From CAVSUR01 sp052143655 (GTDB lineage Bacteria; Actinomycetota; Actinomycetes; Streptosporangiales; Streptosporangiaceae), in assembly GCA_052143655.1 (NCBI GenBank), contig JBKQSL010000143.1:1-11643 (forward strand): a DNA stretch of 11,643 nucleotides. The letters are read 5' to 3'. The notes under the pieces were generated by a model, which had not been told where the DNA came from, ran no database searches, and saw only the letters and a program-made list of their open reading frames with translations. Each line of letters begins with the position of its first letter. Position 1 is the first letter of the stretch. Position numbers and translations under genes: made by a program. This document shows, piece after piece, positions 1 through 6,439 of the stretch.

Positions 1-60
1 CGGCGGCGCAGGCCGCCGTGCGCACGCTCCCAGCGGGAGGCCGGGCAAGGCCGGGCGGAC

Positions 61-173
61 CGTGCCATTCCCGGCGTGCCGGGCTTGCGGCAGGCACGCG
101 GCGGGGGCGGCCGCCGCTGGCCGCCCCCGCCGCTCCGGAGGGCCGCCGCCGCGGGTGCGGACGGCGGCGGCCC
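61..173. terminator. Cluster of three hairpins downstream of the HAF-repeat gene
   Basis: Three inverted repeats lie in the 179 bp to the left of the leftward gene that ends at 180. The nearest (140-151 with 162-173) is a perfect 12-bp stem with a 10-nt loop, starting 7 bp past the stop codon. The next (98-112 with 119-133) is a perfect 15-bp stem with a 6-nt loop. The third is a CCCGGC-GT-GCCGGG core (70-83) flanked by CGTGCC (61-66) and GGCACG (93-98). None has a T-run on the minus strand, as is common for actinobacterial terminators. Transcription termination or mRNA 3'-end protection for the leftward gene is inferred from position. I see no gene in 1-179. Confidence 0.55.
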
Positions 174-179
174 GCCAGG

Positions 180-1238
180 TCAGGACCTCGGCGTGGCGAG
201 CATCCCGTCGGTGTTGCCTGCCCCGTCGGTGTAGAAGCCGACCAGGTCACCGCGGTCGTTGACGCCGTTGATGACGGTGGCGCCGGGGCCGTTCGGGTCA
301 TCGACGGTCGTGAAGCCGTGGCCGTGCCGCCAGGTGAAGCCGTGCATGACCGCGTTGCTGCCACTGCCGACGGTGTAGGCGCCGACGACCTCGCCGAGGT
401 CGTTGAGGCCGAACGGCTGGGTCATCGCCGCGCCCGGAACGGCCAGCTTGGTCAGGTGGCCGCCGGAGGTCTTGACGAAGCCGATCGTGGTCCCGCCGTT
501 CACGCTGTAGAACCCGGCCACGTCACCGAAGTTGTTGATCGCGGTGGCGGTGAGGGTCACGCTCTTGCTCAGGTTCGCAATGCCAGGGACCAGCACCCGG
601 CTGAACCGGTGCTTCCTGATGTTGTACTCGTATCCCCGGCTCAGGCCCTGCCCGTTGGTGTAGAAGCCGACTGCGACCTGCCCGTCGTTGACGCCGAGCA
701 GCTGGTCGACCGGGGGGCTCGCCTGGTTGGGCGTCGGGAAGTTCACCGCGTGGAAGTGGCCGCCACGGGCGTAGAACCCGAAGTTGTTGTTGCTCATGCT
801 GGCGGTGTTCTGGGTGGAGTAGAACCCGACGGTGGTCCCGATGTCGTTCAGGCCGGTGACCTGGGTCTGCACTGAGCCGGGGAAGTTCTCGGCGGTGTAG
901 TCGCCGGGCCCGTGCGGTGCCTTCAGCACGTAGCCCTGATTCGGGTGGCCCTGCGCGCCGGAGCCGAAGTAGCCGGCGATCTTCCGCAGGCTGTTGATCC
1001 CGAGCAGCTGGTTGAACGTCGGGTCGCTGGCGTTGTCCAGGGTGGTGAAGTGGTACTTGGCGCTGGCAGCGGGCATGGCGGCGGCGCTGGCCGGGCTGGC
1101 CGGGCCGATCAGCGCCGCCGCGCCGGCCGTGGCCAGCATGCCGGTGGCCAGCGCGCCGGTGGCCAGCGCGGCAGCGCCGCGGCGCAGGCCCGCCGTCGCC
1201 GGGATCCGCTTGCGGGGGCGATTGCTGGTGGAGATCAT
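180..1238 (-). CDS. Secreted HAF-repeat-like protein with six tandem repeats
   Basis: The predicted product is 352 aa. The ATG at 1238 is preferred over one 42 bp upstream because GGAAGGAAAG lies just in front of it. Residues 1-51 form an export signal: a basic start (RPRKR, then LRR), a long Ala/Leu/Gly stretch and an Ala-rich cleavage region (ASPASA, near 51). The two arginines at 19-20 allow Tat as well as Sec export. The mature part holds six copies of a motif like G(V/L)ND.G..VGFY, at about residues 80, 129, 182, 233, 277 and 325, spaced 44-53 aa. This resembles the HAF/extracellular repeat proteins of soil bacteria, which are thought to fold as beta-rich or propeller-like domains. No catalytic residues are recognisable. 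The function is unknown; an extracellular binding role is a guess. It is followed by strong hairpins and stands alone, with about 150 bp separating it from the next gene. Confidence 0.85.
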   Translation of the reverse strand: MISTSNRPRKRIPATAGLRRGAAALATGALATGMLATAGAAALIGPASPASAAAMPAASAKYHFTTLDNASDPTFNQLLGINSLRKIAGYFGSGAQGHPNQGYVLKAPHGPGDYTAENFPGSVQTQVTGLNDIGTTVGFYSTQNTASMSNNNFGFYARGGHFHAVNFPTPNQASPPVDQLLGVNDGQVAVGFYTNGQGLSRGYEYNIRKHRFSRVLVPGIANLSKSVTLTATAINNFGDVAGFYSVNGGTTIGFVKTSGGHLTKLAVPGAAMTQPFGLNDLGEVVGAYTVGSGSNAVMHGFTWRHGHGFTTVDDPNGPGATVINGVNDRGDLVGFYTDGAGNTDGMLATPRS

Positions 1239-1390
1239 TTTCGGCTTTCCTTCCTGGAACATGCGGTGAAGCTCGGTCACCGCCCAGGCTGGCCGCCGCC
1301 GCTAGGGGGATCGCTGGGGGCTCGGGGGGAAACACCGGGGGACCGCCCGCGCGCATCAGGACAAGCAGCCGGAACGGCCGTCGCCGGTTA
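1239..1390 (-). promoter_or_regulatory. Leader and probable promoter region of the HAF-repeat gene
   Basis: This 152-bp gap separates the 3' end of the large regulator from the start of the secreted protein, both leftward. The only clear signal is the GGAAGGAAAG ribosome-binding site at about 1244-1254 on the minus strand. I found no convincing -10/-35 pair. The gap is long enough for its own promoter, so the secreted protein need not depend on read-through from the regulator gene. Confidence 0.35.
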
Positions 1391-4300
1391 CTACTGCCCG
1401 CCCAGCCGGCGGTACAGGGCGCTGGTCTCCGCGGCCGGGTCCACCCCCAGCTGGTCGCGCAGCGTCCGGGCGAGCTCCTGGTAGTGGGCGAGGGCGCGGG
1501 CAGCCTCGCCGAGCCGGGCCCAGCTGGTCATCAGCTCGCGGTGCGCGGTCTCGTTCAGCGGCTCGTGCGCGACGGCCCGGCGGAAGGCGGTGACCGCCGC
1601 CTGGTGCCGCCCGGCCGCCGCGTGCAGCCGGCCGGCCGCCAGCAGCGCGGCCTCGTAGCTGCGGCGCAGCTCGTCCCGGCGGGCCTGCGCCCAGTCACCC
1701 GCGGCCGCGCCGTCCAGGAAGTCACCGCCGTAGGCGGCGATGGCGCGCTGCAGATCCGGCAGCGCCGCCGCGGCCGGCCGGGCGGCGCGGGCGGCCCGGA
1801 GCGCCTGCTCGAACGTCTCGATGTCGCTGTCGTGCTCGCGATCGGTGCTGAACGCGTACTTCCCGTCGGCGAACCGGATCCAGCCGGGGTCGCCGAGCGC
1901 CCGGCGCAGTTCGCGCAGCGCAGTGTGCAGCGCGTTGCCCAGCTGCTGGCGGCCCTGGTCAGGCCACAGCGCCGCGCCGATCTGCTCCCTGGTCAGCGGC
2001 CCCGACGTGGCCAGCAGGAAGAACAGCTCCCGTGGCTTGCCGTAGCCCCAGTCGGCCGCCGACAGCGCGACCTCGCCGCGCTGTACCGTGGCCGCGCCGA
2101 GCACCCGGATCCGCAGCGGCGCTGCCACGTCTGCTGCGCCAGCGGCAGGTTCGGTCGCGGCGGGCTCGCCCCCGGCGGGCCCGGCTCGGCTGGCGCCGGC
2201 GGCACGGCGGTCATCGGCGTGCCCTTCGCCCGCGGACGGCGCGGCCGGGGCCTGGCCGGCCGGGGCGGGGTCGGCGGACGGCGCGGCCGGGGCCTGGACG
2301 ACGGGGCCGGCCGCAGTCACCCCGGCGGCGGGGGAGACGACCGGGCTGACCGTGGTGACCCCGGCGGCCGGGACGACGGGGCTGACGGCCGTGACCCCGG
2401 CCGCGGGCGGCCTGGCTGTGGCTGCGGCCGCTGTTTCCCCGGCGGCCGGCGCGACGGCCGGGGCAGAAACGGCCGGCCCGTCCGCCGCCGCTGCCGCCGC
2501 TGCGGCCGCGGCCAGCTCGGCCTGCAGGTCCCTGATCGCCGCCAGCAGGCCCTGTCGCCAGGCCGCCTCGAACGCCTGGTCGCCGAGCGCGTCCCGGGCC
2601 CCGGCCAGCGTCTGGCCGTGCCGGGCGCTCTCGCACGGCGCGACCACGGTGCCGATCGCCCGCCGCATCGCCTCCGCCGCCGCCAGCAGCCGGGTGGCCT
2701 GGTCGGCGTGGCCGCGGCCCAGCGCCAGCGCCGCCAGGTCGTCGAGCAGGCTGGCCGTGCGCCACCGGTCCCGCAGCTCCCGGTGCAGCTGCAGGCTCTC
2801 CCGCAGCAGGTCCAGCGCGGCCGGGCCGCCCTGGTCGGCGGCCAGCAGGCCCAGCTGCTCCAGCGACCAGGCCACGCCCTCGCGGAAGCCGATCTGGTCA
2901 GCCAGGGACCGGCTCTGCCCGAGCAGTTCGGCGGCGCGCTGCGCCGCGCCCTGATACCGCGCGACCGCGCCCAGGCTGATCAGTGCCCACACCACCCCAG
3001 CCTGGTCGCCGAGCGCCCGGCACTGCTCCAGCGCGGTCGCCGCCTCGGCCCCGGCCCGCTCGAAATCACGCCGCAGCCACGAGGTGAAGGCCAGGTAGTT
3101 GCGGGCGGCGGCGATGCCGCCGGTGTCTCCGGCGGCCTGCGCGACCGCCAGGCCCTGCTCGTGCAGCTCGATCGAGCGCTGGTAGCTGCCCTGCTCGCGG
3201 GCCACGCTGCCGAGCACCTGCAGCGCGGCCGCGATCCCGCGGTCGTCGCCCAGCTCCCGCTGCAGCGCCAGCGCGGCTTCCAGCCGCCGGGCCGCCGCGC
3301 TGTAGTCACACTGCAGCAGCGCCAGCCGGCCGCTGCCGGCCAGCGCCCTGGCGCGCAGCCCGGCGGGGGCGCCGTCACCCGCGGCGATCGCCGCGTCCAG
3401 CCACTGGCGCACCTGGAAATGCTGGCCGCGCAGGTAGGCGTACTGGACCAGCGATCCGGCCAGCCGCAGCGCGGTCACCGCGTCCCCGTTGTCGCGGGCG
3501 AACTCCAGCGCCGCGCGCAGGTTCGCCATCTCCGCGTCCAGCCGGTCGAGCTGGTAGTCCAGCGCTCCGGGGGGCATGGCCTGGCCGCCGCCGTCGAGCA
3601 GCGGTTCGATCTCTTCGGCCAGGCTGGCCAGCCAGTGCAGCTGGGCCCGCCGGGTCTGCTCCAGCTCGCCGGCTTCCGCCAGCCGGCCGCGGGCATAGTC
3701 GCGTACCACGGCCAGCAGGTGATAGCGGACGTCACCGGCATGCTCGACGAGCAGCAGCGACTTGTCGGCCAGCCGGGCGAGCAGCTCGATCATGCGGCCG
3801 GCCTCGATATCCGGCCCGCCTTCGACCGGCCCGGCCGCGACGTGCTCGGCCGCCGCCAGCGTGCATCCGCCCGCGAACACCGCCAGCCGGCGGAACACCA
3901 CCCGCTCCTCGGGCTCGAGCAGGTCGTAACTCCAGTCCAGGGTCGCGCGCAGGGCCTGATGCCGGCGCGGCGCGGTGCGCGCGCCGCCGGTGAGGACGGC
4001 GAAGACGTCGTCGAGGCGCTCAGCCAGCTGGCTGGCCGACATGATCCGCATCCGCGCCGCAGCCAGCTCGATCGCCAGCGGCAGGCCGTCCAGTCTGCGG
4101 CAGACCGCCACCACCGCGGCCGCGTTCTCGCCGGTGACCCGGAAGTCAGGCCGTACCAGCCGGGCCCGCTGCTCGAACAGGGTGATCGCGTCGTAGCCCG
4201 CCAGCTCCGGCGCGGCCGGGCCCGTCTCGCCGCCGGGCAGCGACAGCGGCGGCACCGGCCAGCCCTGCTCCCCCTCGACCCCGAGCAGCTCGCGGCTGGT

Positions 4301-4726
4301 GGCCAGGATGGTGAGCGCCGGGCAGCTGCCGAGCAGCTCCCCGGCCAGGTCCGCGACGGCCCCGGTCAGGTGCTCGCAGTTGTCCAGCACCAGCAGCACC
4401 GGCTCGTCGCCGAGCTGCTCAGCGATGGCCCGGGCGACGTCAGGCCCGGTGGTGTCGGCGACCTTGAGCTGCCCGGCCACCGCTGCGGCCACCGCGCCCT
4501 GGCTGCCGACCGGGGCCAGGTCCACCCAGAGCACGCCGCCGGGGTATCCCTCGCCGGCGGCCTGCGCGGCGGCCAGGGCCAGCCGGGTCTTGCCGGTGCC
4601 GCCCGGGCCGGTCAGGGTCACCAGCCGACCCTGGCGCAGTGCCTGGACCACCTCGGTGAGCTCGCGGCGCCGGCCGACCAGCGAGGACAGCCGGACCGGG
4701 AGCCGCGCGGTACTGAGCGCTGCCAT
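1391..4726 (-). CDS. Large SARP-type regulator: ATPase, helical repeats, C-terminal BTAD module
   Basis: A predicted 1111-aa cytoplasmic regulator. The ATG at 4726 is preferred because GAGAAGG sits 6 nt before it; an in-frame ATG at 4786 would add 20 residues. Residues 15-330 are a predicted ATPase of the AfsR/COG3903 type: Walker A GPGGTGKT (40-47), Walker B LLVLDNCE (111-118), sensor-like TSRE (143-146) and GLPLAIEL (214-221). Residues of about 350-720 are Ala/Leu-rich helical pairs that read as TPR repeats. An Ala/Pro/Val low-complexity linker follows (about 720-868). The last 242 residues (870-1111) are an OmpR-type winged helix (GKPRELFFLLA, then ALWPD...NALHTALRELRRAL) and a bacterial transcriptional activation domain (SDIETFEQAL...LGVDPAAETSALYRRL). 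AfsR has the DNA-binding part first; here it is last. It probably senses nucleotide and a partner, then activates target promoters. It is divergent from the ProB-like gene, a possible target (inference). Confidence 0.9.
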   Translation of the reverse strand: MAALSTARLPVRLSSLVGRRRELTEVVQALRQGRLVTLTGPGGTGKTRLALAAAQAAGEGYPGGVLWVDLAPVGSQGAVAAAVAGQLKVADTTGPDVARAIAEQLGDEPVLLVLDNCEHLTGAVADLAGELLGSCPALTILATSRELLGVEGEQGWPVPPLSLPGGETGPAAPELAGYDAITLFEQRARLVRPDFRVTGENAAAVVAVCRRLDGLPLAIELAAARMRIMSASQLAERLDDVFAVLTGGARTAPRRHQALRATLDWSYDLLEPEERVVFRRLAVFAGGCTLAAAEHVAAGPVEGGPDIEAGRMIELLARLADKSLLLVEHAGDVRYHLLAVVRDYARGRLAEAGELEQTRRAQLHWLASLAEEIEPLLDGGGQAMPPGALDYQLDRLDAEMANLRAALEFARDNGDAVTALRLAGSLVQYAYLRGQHFQVRQWLDAAIAAGDGAPAGLRARALAGSGRLALLQCDYSAAARRLEAALALQRELGDDRGIAAALQVLGSVAREQGSYQRSIELHEQGLAVAQAAGDTGGIAAARNYLAFTSWLRRDFERAGAEAATALEQCRALGDQAGVVWALISLGAVARYQGAAQRAAELLGQSRSLADQIGFREGVAWSLEQLGLLAADQGGPAALDLLRESLQLHRELRDRWRTASLLDDLAALALGRGHADQATRLLAAAEAMRRAIGTVVAPCESARHGQTLAGARDALGDQAFEAAWRQGLLAAIRDLQAELAAAAAAAAAADGPAVSAPAVAPAAGETAAAATARPPAAGVTAVSPVVPAAGVTTVSPVVSPAAGVTAAGPVVQAPAAPSADPAPAGQAPAAPSAGEGHADDRRAAGASRAGPAGGEPAATEPAAGAADVAAPLRIRVLGAATVQRGEVALSAADWGYGKPRELFFLLATSGPLTREQIGAALWPDQGRQQLGNALHTALRELRRALGDPGWIRFADGKYAFSTDREHDSDIETFEQALRAARAARPAAAALPDLQRAIAAYGGDFLDGAAAGDWAQARRDELRRSYEAALLAAGRLHAAAGRHQAAVTAFRRAVAHEPLNETAHRELMTSWARLGEAARALAHYQELARTLRDQLGVDPAAETSALYRRLGGQ
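2125..2515 (-). repeat. Repeat-coded Ala/Pro/Val linker inside the regulator gene
   Basis: This stretch codes for the low-complexity linker between the TPR part and the DNA-binding part. At protein level PAAGVTAVSPVV-like units recur three times, and QAPAAPSA recurs twice 14 residues apart. In DNA a 24-bp exact repeat lies at 2232-2255 and 2274-2297, a 42-bp period that keeps frame. Recent in-frame duplication is the simplest reading. Linker length may therefore vary between strains. Confidence 0.7.
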
Positions 4727-4933
4727 GCCCTGCCTTCTCGCGTCGCGGTGTTCCGGCTCGGTGCCAGTGTCCCACCGCGCCGCCACCCGGGGGAGAAAGC
4801 GCCGCCGCCGGGGGCAAACGCGGCCGCCGCCGGGCCGGGCCGGCCTCGGCTAAGGTGAGACGGTTAGCAGATCACGTCCCTGTCGCCGGGCGCGCCGTCG
4901 CGGCCCGGGACAGCCTCTAGCTGGCGAGACTCC
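4727..4933. promoter_or_regulatory. Divergent control region between the SARP regulator and the ProB-like gene
   Basis: The 207-bp gap lies between divergent starts, so promoters for both genes are expected here. An imperfect inverted repeat at 4880-4913 (CTGTC-G-CCGGG paired with CCCGGGACAG, 10 bp with one bulged G) sits in the presumed 5' leader of the kinase gene, about 20 bp before its GTG. It could be an operator or an RNA hairpin. TAAGGT at 4851-4856 is a weak -10 candidate with no matching -35. I found no direct heptamer repeats of the usual SARP-binding kind that I could defend. Confidence 0.4.
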
Positions 4934-6439
4934 GTGACTAGGCTGGTCATCAAGCTCGGCTCGAGTTCCATCGCGCGCGGCGACGGACTCGCGCTGGATG
5001 TTATCGCCGGCCTGGTGAACCAGATCGCCGTGGCCCAGCGGGACGGTCACGAGGTCCTGCTGGTCACCTCCGGCGCGGCCCGGCTGGGCCAGCGCCTGCT
5101 GGCCTTCGAGGGGCCGACGGCCGGCGCCGGGTCCGCGCTGCGCGGCCTGGTCGATGACGTCCGGTCGGCGCTGGCGCAGGCCGGATCGCCGGGCGCGGCA
5201 GACGCGCTGCGGGCCACGCTGGAGCGTTATGACGGGTCCGGGGTGCTGCCGGGTGGCCTGGCGGTGGCCCTGCCGGCCTCGGTCGGCCAGCCGGCCCTGA
5301 TGGCGCTGTACCGTCAGCTGGCGGCGGCTGTGGGCCTGGAGGTCTGCCAGGTCCTGGTGTCCAAGAGCGACCTGGACTCGCCGCGGGCCATGGCCGACCT
5401 CGGCGGCCTGCTGCGCGCCGCGGCGGACCGCGGGCTGCTGCCGATCATCAACGGCAACGACACCGCTGACCCGGTCTCGGCGCTGGACAACGACCAGGTC
5501 GCGATCGCCGTGGCGGTAGCGGCTCAGGCGGAGCGGCTGCTGTTCCTGACCGATGTGCGGGGCGCCTACCGCGACCCCGCGCTGCGCGAGCGGATCACCA
5601 GGCTGACGCCGGAGGAAGCCCGGTCGGTCCGGGTCGCCGCGCTCGGCACCGGCCGCGGCGGAATGGGGTCGAAGCTGAGCGCCGCCGCCCGTGCGGCCTA
5701 CTGCGGAATCGAATGCGTCATCGGCTCGGCGGCCGAGCGGGACGTCGTGGCCCGCAGTCTCAACCCGCGGGCGCGGATGGGCACGGTGGTGCGGGCGGCC
5801 GGGCGGCAGCTGGATGAGTCGCGGCGGTGGATCGGCGGCGTCGCCTACTCGGTGGGCTCGGTGGCGATCAACCGGGAAGCCGAGGGGAGCCTGCGGGCCG
5901 GGTCGACGCTGTTCCTGTCGGGCATCAAGCGGGTGGATGGCGATTTCGCCGCCGGGGCGGTGGTCGAGCTGGTCGACGTGCGCCATCCGCAGCGGCTGAT
6001 CGGCCGCGGCCGGGTGGCCCTGCCGTCGGCGCTGCTGCGGCTGCTGCGCGCGCTGTCACCGGAAGACGTGGCCAACGTCATCTCCGTGCTGTTCCGGATC
6101 CGGCATTCACTGGCCGAGCACGGGGCCAGCGCCAGCGAGCGCGCTGCCGTCCGGGCCGAGATCCTCTGCCCGGAAAAATTCGAGGACTGCGGCGAGCTGG
6201 CGGGCGGAACCTCCACCGCTGCCGGCCGGGCATGGGCGCAGCTGCAGACGTTCGCGGCCGAGACCGTCATCGAGCTGACGGATGCGCTGATGCTGGCACA
6301 GCCGCGGGTATGCGCGGCAGTGCTGCTGGACGGCGGCTTCCGGGCGGGCCGGGTCTGGGCCGAGACCGGGGCACGCCGGGCGGCTCGCGACATCCATGCC
6401 ATTCACCGCGATTCCGTGGTCATCTACGGCGAGAGCTAG
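4934..6439 (+). CDS. Variant glutamate 5-kinase-like protein (AAK kinase plus PUA, with two insertions)
   Basis: Predicted 501 aa, GTG start, weak ribosome site (GGCGAG). The family enzyme, ProB, phosphorylates the gamma-carboxyl of glutamate with ATP, the first step to proline. Seen here: KLGSSS (7-12), VTSGA (44-48), SVGQ (116-119), INGNDT (172-177), DND (185-187), LTDVRGAY (205-212) and the nucleotide-site TGRGGMGSK (239-247), followed by RRWIGG and a PUA-like region (about 297-365; SGIKRVDGDFAAGAVVELVD). Two oddities stand out. About 45 extra residues lie between the VTSGA segment and SVGQ (roughly 57-110). About 110 lie between the PUA body and a canonical-looking last strand, HRDSVVIYGES (491-501). 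ProB is usually about 370 aa. NEND of ProB reads NGND here. Catalytic residues look intact, so kinase activity is likely; glutamate as substrate is less sure. It is convergent with a ProA-like gene, not in the usual obg-proB-proA order. Confidence 0.82.
   Translation: MTRLVIKLGSSSIARGDGLALDVIAGLVNQIAVAQRDGHEVLLVTSGAARLGQRLLAFEGPTAGAGSALRGLVDDVRSALAQAGSPGAADALRATLERYDGSGVLPGGLAVALPASVGQPALMALYRQLAAAVGLEVCQVLVSKSDLDSPRAMADLGGLLRAAADRGLLPIINGNDTADPVSALDNDQVAIAVAVAAQAERLLFLTDVRGAYRDPALRERITRLTPEEARSVRVAALGTGRGGMGSKLSAAARAAYCGIECVIGSAAERDVVARSLNPRARMGTVVRAAGRQLDESRRWIGGVAYSVGSVAINREAEGSLRAGSTLFLSGIKRVDGDFAAGAVVELVDVRHPQRLIGRGRVALPSALLRLLRALSPEDVANVISVLFRIRHSLAEHGASASERAAVRAEILCPEKFEDCGELAGGTSTAAGRAWAQLQTFAAETVIELTDALMLAQPRVCAAVLLDGGFRAGRVWAETGARRAARDIHAIHRDSVVIYGES

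Noticed and set aside
1484..4858. A 1124-codon open frame on the plus strand opposite the SARP regulator
   Set aside because: Its Arg/Gly/Gln/Pro-rich translation has no domain; it is the mirror of a real gene in GC-rich DNA. The minus-strand product has clear Walker and BTAD motifs.
4850..5986. A 378-codon frame on the minus strand under the ProB-like gene
   Set aside because: Arg/Gln/Pro-rich and without family features, while the plus-strand frame has all kinase motifs.
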